Assembly: GCA_900537185.1 (NCBI GenBank)
Contig: LS999828.1
Span: 186,001 to 250,000 of the forward strand
Source of the DNA: Cytophagales bacterium Alg240-R148
GTDB taxonomy: Bacteria; Bacteroidota; Bacteroidia; Cytophagales; Cyclobacteriaceae
DNA: 64,000 bases
Direction: 5' to 3'
The notes below the pieces were generated by a model, which was not told the origin of the DNA, did not search any database, and saw nothing but the letters and a program-made list of their open reading frames with translations. Shown piece by piece: positions 17,864-26,404 of this stretch. Position numbers and translations under genes: made by a program. Each line of letters begins with the position of its first letter. The stretch's first letter is position 1.

Positions 17864-19267
17864 CTATTTATCCCCTAAACCAAATAAGTTGTCTTTTTTG
17901 ATGGCATTTTTGACAAGAGAAGGAACTTTTGTTTCCCAGTCCTCATCGTTTTCACGAATCTGTTCGAGCACCTTATCAGAAATTATAGAAAGATTTTTTT
18001 CGTTTACGCTTTTGATTCCTTCCAGTTTGTTATTGTCCTTCAAGTATCCGAGCATATGTTTCATTTCATCTGGTACTTTTAAGTGCTCCAGATTGTATAA
18101 CGTTGCTTCCCCTGCTTTTAAAGTTGGGTAAACATATACTTTTACGTTGCCACCAAATAATTCTCCAAAGGCTCTTAACACCCCCCCACGAACATCTGTG
18201 TAGTATTTTTCCTGAAACACCTGCTCTAGATTGGCAATTCCCATAATGATACCAATTTTATTGCCATTCGTATACTGAGAAAGATACCGCACCAAACGGT
18301 AATATACCGGGTAGTTACTTATCAAAACATTTTGACCTAAAGAACAGATAATATCTACCCGAGCCAGAAAATCTTGTTCGTCTACCTGACCATCCATACT
18401 TAAGTCGGTCAAGGTGAGTTCTGAAAGTATCAGGATTTTCTTTTTGTCAACATCTGGCTCTTTCTTAAATATACCTCTGGCAGCAAGCAACATGTCTACA
18501 TTTACCAAGGTGACTGGCCTAAACCGGCCCCTAAGCACCAGTACATTCTTTTTATACAGGGCTTCAGATGGTTGCAATACCCGGCCGTCTGGTCCGAACA
18601 TGGCAGCCTTAGTCAAGCCATTTTTCACGAGTTTCAAGCTCATTAGCCTGTTGTCCACATGCTCAAAGTCTGGGCCCTCCAACCGGAACATATCAATTTC
18701 AAGGCGATCTCTATCTAAATTGTCCAACAAAGAGTTGAGAATCGTCTCCGGATCTTTGATGAACATACAGGCAAAAATCAAATTCACCCCAACCACCCCT
18801 AAAGTGGACTGCTGCAACAAATTGTCGTTGTCCAGCATCTTTACGTGTATAACACATTCGTTGGCTGGTGACATTGGATTCAGCTGAAAACGCACCCCAA
18901 TCCAACCATGTGGTTCATTGGTTTTTGAATAGTTAAGCGCTTCTACTGTGTTGGCAAATGAAAAAAACTTCGTGGTCTGTGCTCTTTCTGGTAACCGCTC
19001 TCCTAGCAACCCATACTCTTTATCGAGCATTTTAATCAGTCTGGGTTCGCAAACATACCGCTTAGAAGTACCGTAAATGGCATCTGAAAAAGACATATCG
19101 TATGCGGACATTGTTTTGGCCACAGTGCCCGAAGCACCGCCTGCTTTAAAAAATGTCGCTGCAACTTCCTGCCCAGCTCCAATTTCTGCAAATGAACCAT
19201 AAACATTCCGGTCCAAATTAATTTTTAAAGCTTTTTCTCTGGTGGTCAGTCTCCTGAACTCCTCCAT
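17864..19267 (-). CDS. conserved cytoplasmic protein of unknown function
   Basis: A 467-residue soluble protein with no signal peptide or membrane helix. The N-terminus (MEEFRRLTTREKALKINLD, then EIGAGQEVAATFFKAGGASGTVAKTMSAYD) belongs to a family I remember as widespread and strongly conserved in Bacteroidota, but deposited under inconsistent names such as nucleotide adenylyltransferase or TonB receptor, neither of which I can support from motifs. A Gly-rich segment follows the start and a later strand-rich region contains KKILILSELTLTDLS. It is monocistronic, with its own good promoter about 30 bp upstream. A nucleotide-binding or enzymatic role is only a guess. Confidence 0.75.
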   Translation of the reverse strand: MEEFRRLTTREKALKINLDRNVYGSFAEIGAGQEVAATFFKAGGASGTVAKTMSAYDMSFSDAIYGTSKRYVCEPRLIKMLDKEYGLLGERLPERAQTTKFFSFANTVEALNYSKTNEPHGWIGVRFQLNPMSPANECVIHVKMLDNDNLLQQSTLGVVGVNLIFACMFIKDPETILNSLLDNLDRDRLEIDMFRLEGPDFEHVDNRLMSLKLVKNGLTKAAMFGPDGRVLQPSEALYKKNVLVLRGRFRPVTLVNVDMLLAARGIFKKEPDVDKKKILILSELTLTDLSMDGQVDEQDFLARVDIICSLGQNVLISNYPVYYRLVRYLSQYTNGNKIGIIMGIANLEQVFQEKYYTDVRGGVLRAFGELFGGNVKVYVYPTLKAGEATLYNLEHLKVPDEMKHMLGYLKDNNKLEGIKSVNEKNLSIISDKVLEQIRENDEDWETKVPSLVKNAIKKDNLFGLGDK

Positions 19268-19293
19268 AGTTTTTAGGGGTTGAAATGATGTTT

Positions 19294-19323
19294 CAAAGGT
19301 AGATATATTTTAATACCACCAAA
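19294..19323 (-). promoter_or_regulatory. predicted promoter of the 17864-19267 gene
   Basis: On the minus strand TTTG (19323-19320), an 18-base spacer and TACCTTTG (19301-19294) match the Bacteroidota consensus exactly. The inferred start near 19288 leaves a leader of about 20 bases before the ATG. Confidence 0.55.
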
Positions 19324-19443
19324 ATTATATTTAACCTATTTTTCAATTCTGACAAAGATCACTTTTTTTAAAGGTTTTATTAAAATTCACAAATGCCACT
19401 TATATAATATTTGGATTTATAGCCGCCCAATTCCGAATATTCA

Positions 19444-19472
19444 TTTGCATTCCTTTTTATATAATAAATTTT
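19444..19472 (+). promoter_or_regulatory. possible promoter of the SNF transporter gene
   Basis: TTTG (19444-19447), a 17-base spacer and TAAATTTT (19465-19472), one mismatch from TAnnTTTG. It lies about 35 bp before the ATG at 19508 in very AT-rich DNA, where chance matches are common. Confidence 0.3.
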
Positions 19473-19507
19473 ATACATAATTTCAGCGTTTATAAATTTA
19501 AAAAACT

Positions 19508-20923
19508 ATGGCTAATAGAGGAGGTTTCTCCAATAAACTTGGATTCATTTTGGCTGCGGCAGGATCTGCCGTCGGCTTAGGCAATATTTGGAAATTCCCA
19601 TTTGAAGTAGGAAACGGTGGCGGAGCTGCTTTTGTTTTCATGTACTTGGGTTTTTGTTTCTTATTGTGTTTCCCAGTTATGGTTACTGAAATAGCGATTG
19701 GTAGGAAAACCCAACTCAACCCGGTAGGTGCTTTTAAAGCATTAGGTTATAACAATTGGAAATTCATAGGATTGTTGGGCATTGCCAGTGGCGTGATCAT
19801 CTTGTCTTTTTATAACGTAATAGCAGGTTGGGCCTTTGGTTACTTTTTTGAAATGGCCACAGGTAATTTTGAAATCGGCAAAAATTTCGGCCCTTTTGTT
19901 GCCAACGTTACCAAAGTTGGTCTTTATGCCATCTTGTTTATGGTTCTAACAGCTTTTATTGTTTCTAGAGGGGTATCAGGTGGTATTGAAAAAGCCGCTA
20001 GGCTTTTAATGCCTGCACTCATCATTATGATATTGTGTTTGGTTGGGTATTCCCTAACACTGCCCAACGCCATGACAGGGCTTAAATTCTATTTATTCCC
20101 TAACTTTAGTGCAATCAATGGTGCTACATTGGGTGGTGCCCTGCGGCAAGCTTTTTTCTCTCTTTCCCTAGGGATGGGGGCATTGATTACCTATGGTAGT
20201 TATGTCAGCAAAAAAGACAACATTGTTAGTTCTGCTGCATTTATAACTTTAACCGATGTAGGCATTGCATTTATAGCCGGTTTAATGATGTTTCCTTTGG
20301 TTTCGTATAGTACACAGGGTAATATGAGTGACATGGAAGGTGGTGCCGGTTTAATATTCGCTACTCTCCCAGGTGTCTTTGAAACATTAGGACCTCTTTT
20401 AGGTATTATTGTTGGCGCTTTTTTCTTTTTATTGCTTTCTTTTGCTGCTTTAACTTCGACAGTTTCATTGTTGGAAGTTCCAGTTGCTTATGTTGTAGAT
20501 GAATTCAAAATACGCAGGAGCAACGCCGTAATTTTAGTTGCCATAGTAGTCTTTTTATTTGGACTCCCTTCGTTGTTAGGAAATGGCGCGGTTGACTTTT
20601 TCACCAATAACTTTGCTTTGCCATTTGGTTCAGACAGCAGTGCAACAGGATATTCTTCGGACTTTCTAAGTTTTGTTGCAAAAATTGCGGATACTTTGTT
20701 GTTGTTTGGTGGATTGGCCATTAGCATTTTTGCCGGGCATGTTTGGAAAAAACACAATTTGGATGAAGAAATAAGCTTTGGTTTCGAAAATTATAAAACA
20801 AGTTTGGTAAGAAAACTAATCAACCTTGGCGTAACCATCATATGTCCTTTGGTACTTTTCTTATTGCTAGTAGTTGTTTTGTTAAGCAATTTTGCGGGGA
20901 TAGACGTATTTACAATGTTCTAG
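19508..20923 (+). CDS. sodium-dependent transporter, neurotransmitter:sodium symporter (SNF) family
   Basis: A 471-residue membrane protein with about 11-12 helices. The N-terminal pattern G-F-I-L-A-A-A-G-S-A-V-G-L-G-N-I-W-K-F-P is the first-helix signature of LeuT-type symporters, with the unwound segment that binds Na+ and the substrate. FFSLSLGMGALITYGSY matches the sixth helix and substrate loop. It would import an amino acid or amine with Na+; the substrate is not predictable. The gene stands alone and ends at a strong hairpin terminator 18 bp after the stop. Length is typical for bacterial family members. Confidence 0.92.
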   Translation: MANRGGFSNKLGFILAAAGSAVGLGNIWKFPFEVGNGGGAAFVFMYLGFCFLLCFPVMVTEIAIGRKTQLNPVGAFKALGYNNWKFIGLLGIASGVIILSFYNVIAGWAFGYFFEMATGNFEIGKNFGPFVANVTKVGLYAILFMVLTAFIVSRGVSGGIEKAARLLMPALIIMILCLVGYSLTLPNAMTGLKFYLFPNFSAINGATLGGALRQAFFSLSLGMGALITYGSYVSKKDNIVSSAAFITLTDVGIAFIAGLMMFPLVSYSTQGNMSDMEGGAGLIFATLPGVFETLGPLLGIIVGAFFFLLLSFAALTSTVSLLEVPVAYVVDEFKIRRSNAVILVAIVVFLFGLPSLLGNGAVDFFTNNFALPFGSDSSATGYSSDFLSFVAKIADTLLLFGGLAISIFAGHVWKKHNLDEEISFGFENYKTSLVRKLINLGVTIICPLVLFLLLVVVLLSNFAGIDVFTMF

Positions 20924-20941
20924 TTACAAAGGACCCTACAT

Positions 20942-20977
20942 AAAAAAAGCTCTGATTTTCCAATCAGAGCTTTTTTT
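20942..20977. terminator. bidirectional intrinsic terminator
   Basis: A perfect 16-bp inverted repeat, with arms 20942-20957 and 20962-20977 around a TTCC loop. The core GCTCTGATT is flanked by A7 and T7 runs, so it can stop transcription of the transporter gene (plus) and of the TerB-like gene ending at 20989 (minus). Confidence 0.9.
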
Positions 20978-20988
20978 ATTTCAGTATA

Positions 20989-21420
20989 TTATTTTAAGAA
21001 CTCTTTTCTTACTTTGTCTAGTGCTTTGTCCCAATCGTCTGGATGCGGCGGTGTCTTTTTTCCGAACATTTCCAACAGCCACGAAACCATCGCTTTTTTG
21101 TAACCAAATCGATCTACTACATTTTCACAGAAGGCTACTTCGTTGTCATCTACAACCCCATCGGCGTATACCATTTGGGCTATGTCATACAACTGTTTTA
21201 GTTTGTCTTCATCAGAATCTGGAACAAATAACTCGTGTTCTTTTTGTGAAATGATGATTTGATTGATTTGTTTTTCTTTCAATCCATACTGTTCCCCTAA
21301 ACGGTATAACAATTCTTGTTCATCTTCGTGCAAATGACCATCTGCTTTGGCCAAAGCCACTAGATTTCTCATATGCTTCTTTTTATAGGACACAAACTGG
21401 TGTTCAAAAAAACCTATCAT
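20989..21420 (-). CDS. TerB-like protein (tellurite-resistance TerB family fold)
   Basis: A 143-residue all-helical protein with the acidic pattern LVALAKADGHLHEDEQELL (residues 20-38) and its second half AQMVYADGVVDDNEVAFCE, the duplicated helical unit with the A-D-G-x-x-x-x-x-E signature of TerB-like domains. The domain is thought to bind metal or membrane partners, and its exact biochemical role is open. No signal peptide. It lies 24 bp after a second TerB-like gene in the same direction, forming a tandem pair. The C-terminus adds a PPHPDDWDKAL segment that the neighbour lacks. No other ter genes are present, so a tellurite role is not implied. Confidence 0.82.
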   Translation of the reverse strand: MIGFFEHQFVSYKKKHMRNLVALAKADGHLHEDEQELLYRLGEQYGLKEKQINQIIISQKEHELFVPDSDEDKLKQLYDIAQMVYADGVVDDNEVAFCENVVDRFGYKKAMVSWLLEMFGKKTPPHPDDWDKALDKVRKEFLK

Positions 21421-21444
21421 GGTATTACTTTATTTTAATTAAAA

Positions 21445-21801
21445 TTAATCTTCAAATACATTTGCCATTTTTATTACTTGGTCGAGCTCGGCTTTGCCCA
21501 TATCTAACTTTTCCGCTACATGGATTAACACCTCATATTCTTTTGCCTCTATTACCCCATTGACCATCGTTATACATACAATGTCCGACAAATGTTCTTC
21601 CATATCTTCCTCATTTCCAGGGACTTCAAAATTTAGAGAGGCCGCTTGGTTGATAATGGTTTTAATATTTTCAGACTGCAGCCCCAATTCAGCGGCCCTT
21701 TCTAGCAAAAATTGTTTTTCCTTTTCATCCAATACTCCATCCGCTTGTGCTACTGCTACCAAATTTCTGAAATGTCTTTCACTTACATTTCTTTTTTGCA
21801 T
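21445..21801 (-). CDS. TerB-like protein, second copy
   Basis: A 118-residue helical protein with two TerB half-units: FRNLVAVAQADGVLDEKEKQF (about 10-30) and SDIVCITMVNGVIEAKEYEVL (about 68-88). In the second half the Asp of A-D-G is replaced by Asn, so any metal site would be weakened there. It is the first gene of a two-gene unit with the TerB-like gene at 20989-21420, and the sequences are diverged rather than a recent duplication. A related helical unit also begins the ABC transporter at 26405. Function unknown. Confidence 0.8.
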   Translation of the reverse strand: MQKRNVSERHFRNLVAVAQADGVLDEKEKQFLLERAAELGLQSENIKTIINQAASLNFEVPGNEEDMEEHLSDIVCITMVNGVIEAKEYEVLIHVAEKLDMGKAELDQVIKMANVFED

Positions 21802-22016
21802 GTTATTGATTATTTAAAATGACACTTTAATTTAAGACAATACCTTATTTAAACAAAAGATTATATTTAAATATTGGCTACCAGACTCCAAAGCAGCTAC
21901 CTAGTCACCTGCTTTTAACAAAAATTATCTTTTTTTTTGTTAAAAAATGTTTGAATTTTGAAATGCAAGTAGTCAATTAATTAGTTGCTTGTTTAAAATT
22001 AAAAACAAACTGCAAT

Positions 22017-22667
22017 ATGAAATTACGTTTTTTAATGATCTTTATATATGCCTCGCTCCTGCTTGGAGCTTGTGGTGGCCATCAGAGTGATGAACACGGG
22101 CATGAGCACGACGGAACACAGGAGGAAGGAGCAGAACATGCTCACGAAGAAGGAGACCATGAGCACGAAGAAGGAGACCATGAACATGAAGAAGGAGACC
22201 ATGAACATGAAGAAGGAGACCATGAACATGAAGAAGATGCGCACGAGCACGAATCGGGAGAACAGGAAGTTAGTTTGAACGAATCCAAAACACAGGCATT
22301 GCTGGATGCTTATTTCGCCCTGAAAGACGCTCTTGTTTCTACCAATTCTGAAGAAGCCCAAAGCAGCGCTGGAATCATGCTGGCATCCTTAAAAGAATCT
22401 GATGAAGCGGAGATTTGGACAGAAGTAGAAGTCATTTCCAATTCTACCGATGTGGAAGAACAAAGAACTCAATTCAAACTAGTTTCTGAAAAAGTATACA
22501 ACTATGTAAAAGAATCTAAGAGTGGAGAAATCCAAATCTACAAACAATTTTGTCCGATGGCCTTTGATAACACTGGTGCCTTCTGGTTGAGCAATTCCAA
22601 AGAAATATTAAACCCATATTTTGGTGATAAAATGCTTCATTGTGGTAGTGTTCAAGAAAAACTATAA
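22017..22667 (+). CDS. His/Glu-repeat lipoprotein with DUF3347-like domain
   Basis: A 216-residue lipoprotein: signal peptide with lipobox L-G-A-C19, then a His/Glu/Asp-rich region (about 22-82) with four exact G-D-H-E-H-E-E heptads, then a folded domain (about 85-216). The end CPMAFDNTGAFWLSNSKEILNPYFGDKMLHCG matches the DUF3347 pattern, a domain linked to Cu/Ag efflux proteins. The repeat should bind divalent or cuprous metal outside the inner membrane. It faces a Spy/CpxP-like gene across a shared terminator region, which fits an envelope metal-stress role. The substrate metal is inferred, not shown. Confidence 0.82.
   Translation: MKLRFLMIFIYASLLLGACGGHQSDEHGHEHDGTQEEGAEHAHEEGDHEHEEGDHEHEEGDHEHEEGDHEHEEDAHEHESGEQEVSLNESKTQALLDAYFALKDALVSTNSEEAQSSAGIMLASLKESDEAEIWTEVEVISNSTDVEEQRTQFKLVSEKVYNYVKESKSGEIQIYKQFCPMAFDNTGAFWLSNSKEILNPYFGDKMLHCGSVQEKL
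22146..22250 (+). repeat. in-frame 21-bp tandem repeat encoding G-D-H-E-H-E-E
   Basis: Units GAAGAAGGAGACCATGARCAY at 22146, 22167, 22188 and 22209, followed by a degenerate fifth unit at 22230-22250. Units 3 and 4 are identical and unit 2 matches them, which points to recent slippage expansion inside the DUF3347 gene. Copy number may vary between strains. Confidence 0.9.
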
Positions 22668-22671
22668 CACT

Positions 22672-22705
22672 AAAAAGCCTTTCTAATAATTAGAAAGGCT
22701 TTTTT
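22672..22705. terminator. intrinsic terminator
   Basis: The inverted repeat AAAAAGCCTTTCTA (22672-22685) pairs with TAGAAAGGCTTTTT (22691-22704) around a 5-base loop, followed by T. It lies directly after the DUF3347 gene stop and, through its A-run, could also serve the convergent gene. Confidence 0.88.
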
Positions 22706-22753
22706 CATCCAATGTGTTAGGATCGTATTAACCCCCAACACAACCTACATCCA

Positions 22754-23200
22754 TTAGTATCTGCGTCCTCTACCCTCTTTTAATTGCAACATCCGCCCTG
22801 CCTTCATTTGTTGTTCCGGAGTTAAAACAGATTTAGTTTCGAACAACATAAGCACTCTATTTTTCATAATTTCCGACTCTAAAACTGCAATTTGCTCTAC
22901 CACTTTATTCAATTCTTTTTCGTTCAGTTGGTCTTCCAATAACATTTTTTGCACTTCCAACTTTGCTCCCTTCACTTCCAATTGATGGAACATCTGTTTT
23001 TTCTGGTATTGGATGCGAATTTGCTCCAGTTCTTTTTCTTGCTGCTCGGTTAAATCGAGCAATTCAGCCATCTTGTGCTTGTGTTGCAACTGCATCTCTT
23101 TTCCGTGTTTCGGGCCCCCTCTTCTTTTCTGATCTTGTTCTTGTGCACTGCTGCTCCCTACCACTAGTATAAAAGCAAGCATTAACATTAAATTTTTCAT
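22754..23200 (-). CDS. Spy/CpxP-like periplasmic protein (LTxxQ type)
   Basis: From the ATG at 23200 the product has 148 residues and a clean signal peptide (MKNLMLMLAFILVVGSSSA-Q); a TTG-started extension of eight codons upstream spoils the signal and is not used. The mature part is highly charged and helical, with two LTxxQ-type motifs (LDLTEQQEKEL and SVLTPEQQMKAG) separated by a long coiled helix pair, the plan of Spy/CpxP/CnrX proteins. Such proteins are periplasmic chaperones or metal sensors. It is convergent with the metal-binding lipoprotein gene at 22017, so a shared envelope-stress theme is likely. Confidence 0.78.
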   Translation of the reverse strand: MKNLMLMLAFILVVGSSSAQEQDQKRRGGPKHGKEMQLQHKHKMAELLDLTEQQEKELEQIRIQYQKKQMFHQLEVKGAKLEVQKMLLEDQLNEKELNKVVEQIAVLESEIMKNRVLMLFETKSVLTPEQQMKAGRMLQLKEGRGRRY

Positions 23201-23415
23201 ATCTATTTTTTTGTTTTCATCCAATCAAGGAAAAAAATTTATGACTTTAAAAAGAAATCAACAGACCATTAAAAGCAATCTACCAACCCGCAACAAATGT
23301 AAACGAAAAGGAAATTTTGTAATTTAAACGGTTAGTTGAAGGTTCGTGGCTGTTCATTGAAAATATTTTGCCTTTGATCAATTGCTGGTATCTTTACAGC
23401 AACAACCACAGATAT

Positions 23416-24504
23416 ATGTTGCAAACAGAAAAAAACAAGACGCTCGCACTTACCCATGGCTTTATATGGCTGTTGTACCTCTGTTTTATGTGTAGTTTTT
23501 TCGTTATTGTTTCGCCCAAAAATGCGGTCATTAACATCCAGGCTATAATGCTTCGGTCCTCTGTATTTATAGCCTCCCAAATGCTACTTTTCTATACCAA
23601 CCATTTATGGACAGGACCAAAATTCATGCTTACAAAAAAATACAAAAAATACATTGGGTACACTTTTGTTTTGACTCTGGCACTCACATTTCTTATTTTC
23701 ATACTCTCCTCTCACAATCTGGACCGTCTTCTCAATGGAGATGAATTGAAACCCTTTACCTCTGGCAGGGCTTTTCGAAAGGGCCCGGGCAACCGCCTTT
23801 TTGGAACAAGCCTGCGGTTGTTCTCTAACTTTGTTCTCAATTGTGTTCCTACTCTAATTTCTTCCTTGATTCTACTCATTCGACAGAATAAAATTAAGGA
23901 AAATGAAACTGCTGCCCTGCTCAACAGCAACTTGCAACAAGAATTGAAGTATTTAAAATCTCAGATCAACCCTCATTTCCTATTTAACTCCCTCAACAAC
24001 GTTTATGCCTTGGCTTTGTCCAATTCAAAGGATACGGCCAATACCATCCTGCAACTCTCCTCACTCTTGCGGTACAATTTGTACGACAGCAAAGAATCAT
24101 CTGTTCCAATAGAAAAAGAAGTGGAGTATTTGGAAAATTATATTGAATTTGAAAAACTAAAAGACGAGGACGTTGCAAATGTACAAACGCAATATGCTGG
24201 TTGTCAAAACTTCAAAGTACCTCCTTTGTTATTTTTACCTTTTGTGGAGAATAGTTTTAAATTTGCTCGTTTGGATTTGGAGCGGGAAGGATGGATTAAA
24301 CTAAGCATAACAAAAAAAGAGCAATATGTAATAATGGACCTTCAAAACACGATCGGTTCCACCCAACCTTCACACAACGGGGGGCTAGGCATTAACAATT
24401 CCAAACGCAGGCTCTCCCTTCTTTACGACAATGATTTCGACTTGAAATACGGCAGTAAAGGTGGTATCTTTTCAGTTCAATTAAAAATTAGAGCATGGGA
24501 CTAA
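23416..24504 (+). CDS. LytS/YehU-type sensor histidine kinase (His_kinase family)
   Basis: I take the ATG at 23416 (362 residues) rather than a TTG 48 bp upstream, because MLQTEKNK leads directly into the first membrane helix. Four membrane helices (within about 10-155) are followed by a coiled linker and the kinase core, with phospho-acceptor H187 in SQINPHFLFNSLNN and the ATP-lid motif GGLGINNSKRRL near the C-terminus. No periplasmic sensor domain is visible, so the membrane part itself probably senses. The stop overlaps the start of the response-regulator gene by 10 bp, giving a coupled two-component pair. Confidence 0.92.
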   Translation: MLQTEKNKTLALTHGFIWLLYLCFMCSFFVIVSPKNAVINIQAIMLRSSVFIASQMLLFYTNHLWTGPKFMLTKKYKKYIGYTFVLTLALTFLIFILSSHNLDRLLNGDELKPFTSGRAFRKGPGNRLFGTSLRLFSNFVLNCVPTLISSLILLIRQNKIKENETAALLNSNLQQELKYLKSQINPHFLFNSLNNVYALALSNSKDTANTILQLSSLLRYNLYDSKESSVPIEKEVEYLENYIEFEKLKDEDVANVQTQYAGCQNFKVPPLLFLPFVENSFKFARLDLEREGWIKLSITKKEQYVIMDLQNTIGSTQPSHNGGLGINNSKRRLSLLYDNDFDLKYGSKGGIFSVQLKIRAWD

Positions 24505-25181
24505 AGTGTTTAATTGTAGACGACGAACAGCTGGCTAGGCAAATTATAATTGAGTTTATTAGTAAAATACCACAGCTGGAGGTAGCTGCTTCATGCAAAA
24601 ATGCACTAGAAGCCAATATTGTTTTACAAAAGGAACCAATTGACCTCCTTTTTTTGGACATCAACATGCCGGATTTAACTGGTTTGGACTTTTTACAAAG
24701 CTTAACCCATACGCCGCCCGTTATACTCACTACTGCCTATGAAGAGTATGCCTTAAAAAGCTATGAATACAATGTAGTGGACTATTTGCTTAAACCATTT
24801 TCATTTCATCGGTTTCTTAAAGCCATCAACAAATTACCCGTTTCTCAAAAGGGTTTTGGGGCAGCAACAGAACCCGTGGCTTCTTTAAACATAAAGGCCA
24901 ACAACAAACTATACAGAATTAATAAATCAGATATCTTGTACATTGAAGGCCTAAAAGAATACCTCTCTATCTTTACTGTAAAAGGAGAAAAGTTGGTTAC
25001 TCTAGACTCTCTTAAAAAATATGAAGATTTATTGGGTCCTGATGGCTTTGCAAGGGTCCATAAATCTTATATTGTTGCACTGCAACACATACAATATTTG
25101 GAGGGGAATTTTTTACAGGTTAAAAACAAACAAATACCGATTGGAAAGTCCTATAAAGGAGCACTTTTGGCCCGCCTTTGA
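24495..25181 (+). CDS. LytTR-family response regulator
   Basis: A 228-residue regulator with a receiver domain (about 1-120) holding the acidic pair D9-D10 and phospho-acceptor D55 in LLFLDINMPD, the switch Thr in ILTTAYEEYA and the K in LLKPFS. A LytTR DNA-binding domain (about 130-228) contains DILYIEGLKEYL and FARVHKSYIVAL. It would bind promoter DNA after phosphorylation by the overlapping LytS-type kinase. Target genes are not evident, and the next gene downstream (a lipoprotein, 165 bp away) is only a neighbour. Confidence 0.93.
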   Translation: MGLKCLIVDDEQLARQIIIEFISKIPQLEVAASCKNALEANIVLQKEPIDLLFLDINMPDLTGLDFLQSLTHTPPVILTTAYEEYALKSYEYNVVDYLLKPFSFHRFLKAINKLPVSQKGFGAATEPVASLNIKANNKLYRINKSDILYIEGLKEYLSIFTVKGEKLVTLDSLKKYEDLLGPDGFARVHKSYIVALQHIQYLEGNFLQVKNKQIPIGKSYKGALLARL

Positions 25182-25346
25182 CTTTTTTAATTCTGATATT
25201 TTAAGGATAATACGTTATTTTCTATTTTATACTTTATATTGCAGAGCAAAGGCGAAATTATTTGCCGTTGGATTTTATTATTTAGTAAAAATTAGATACT
25301 TTAACGTCCTAAATTTAAGCTGGACTACCTTGATCAAAACCAAAAA

Positions 25347-26252
25347 ATGAGAACTATGAAATTTAAAAAGTTTGGGACCATTGCCTTGAGTGCTATTTTT
25401 GCAACTTCCTTACTTTCATGTGGGTCGGGAGACAAAAAAGAGGCCGATTCTACTGAAGAGGAATTCACCAAAGCAGAACAAGAACAACTTATTGAAAAAG
25501 TAGAGGAAGTAGTTTACAACATCCCATCTCCTTCTGAAATCCCATTCTTATTGGAATCAACTGGAGCAGAGTTTAACAATGCTTTTGTAAGCGATATAAA
25601 TAAATCTTCTTCATACGAAACTACCAATGACAAAGCTGCCTTAAACCTCGGTATATACACCACTGATATTGGTTATTTCGCATCCTATGAAAAAGCGCAA
25701 GATGCATTGAACTACCTAAACTCATCAAGGAACCTTGTGGATTATTTAGGTTTGACCAACGCATTTGATTTAGATTTCATCAAAAGGTTTGAAGGTAACT
25801 TGGACAACAAAGATTCGTTGGCCTATGTGTTGAATGAAGCGGTTCAAAGAACAGATAAGTTTTTAAAAGAAGATAACAGAACCCACCATGCTGCCTATAT
25901 TATTTCTGGTAGTTTCATAGAAGGTCTTTTTATCTCTACCCAATTAATTAAGACATATCCAAAAGATGTATTGCCAGAAGATGCTAGAAACTTGGTGTTG
26001 ACGCAATTGATAAGAGTGATATTGGAGCAAGAAAAAGCACTTACTGACTTGATCAAATTATTGGAATCATTAGACAAAAATGATATTACAACCAATCTTT
26101 TGAGCCAATTAAATGAACTTAATGGGTTATACAGTGAGTTAAACATTGCAGAACAAATAGAGAACAACAATGGCAATTTAGTGTTGACTGATGAGACACT
26201 TATTGGCATCACAGAAAAAGTGGAAATAATAAGAAACTCGATAACAGAGTAA
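25347..26252 (+). CDS. lipoprotein of unknown function
   Basis: A 301-residue lipoprotein: basic start, hydrophobic core and lipobox L-L-S-C (Cys near residue 27), then an acidic linker and an all-helical mature domain. A second ATG at 25356 would also leave an intact signal. Segments such as LNLGIYTTDIGYFASYEKAQDALNYL suggest TPR-like helix pairs, but no strict motif repeats. I do not recognise the family by name; it resembles hypothetical lipoproteins of Cytophagales. It ends 12 bp before a strong terminator and lies downstream of the LytTR gene without evident coupling. Confidence 0.75.
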   Translation: MRTMKFKKFGTIALSAIFATSLLSCGSGDKKEADSTEEEFTKAEQEQLIEKVEEVVYNIPSPSEIPFLLESTGAEFNNAFVSDINKSSSYETTNDKAALNLGIYTTDIGYFASYEKAQDALNYLNSSRNLVDYLGLTNAFDLDFIKRFEGNLDNKDSLAYVLNEAVQRTDKFLKEDNRTHHAAYIISGSFIEGLFISTQLIKTYPKDVLPEDARNLVLTQLIRVILEQEKALTDLIKLLESLDKNDITTNLLSQLNELNGLYSELNIAEQIENNNGNLVLTDETLIGITEKVEIIRNSITE

Positions 26253-26264
26253 TCGAATTAATTC

Positions 26265-26302
26265 AAAAAAAAGGTGGTCTATAACAGACCACCTTTTTTT
26301 TT
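26265..26302. terminator. intrinsic terminator
   Basis: The stem AGGTGGTCT/AGACCACCT (26272-26280 and 26286-26294) with loop ATAAC is flanked by A8 before and T8 or more after. It ends the lipoprotein gene and is symmetrical, so it would also block read-through from the right. Confidence 0.9.
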
Positions 26303-26404
26303 GTGTTAACTTTTTTAGCATGCCTACTTTTTTAGCTGTCTCATTCCCGATTGACGTTTTTTTTCATTATTATTAAGTAATAATCACAACCAAAACTAAC
26401 ACCT

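Noticed and set aside
20989-21801. Tellurite resistance operon
   Set aside because: Only TerB-like proteins are present; no terA, terC, terD or terE.
21835-22016. Promoter of the DUF3347 lipoprotein
   Set aside because: Only loosely matching TTTG and TA-rich strings; no pair with right spacing.
22146-22250. Regular repeats that could suggest a CRISPR array
   Set aside because: Units are contiguous 21-mers in frame inside a gene, without spacers.
23367-23396. TTTG-N18-TATCTTTA as promoter of the LytS-type kinase
   Set aside because: The -7 box has one mismatch and would give a very short leader; not strong enough to list as a feature.
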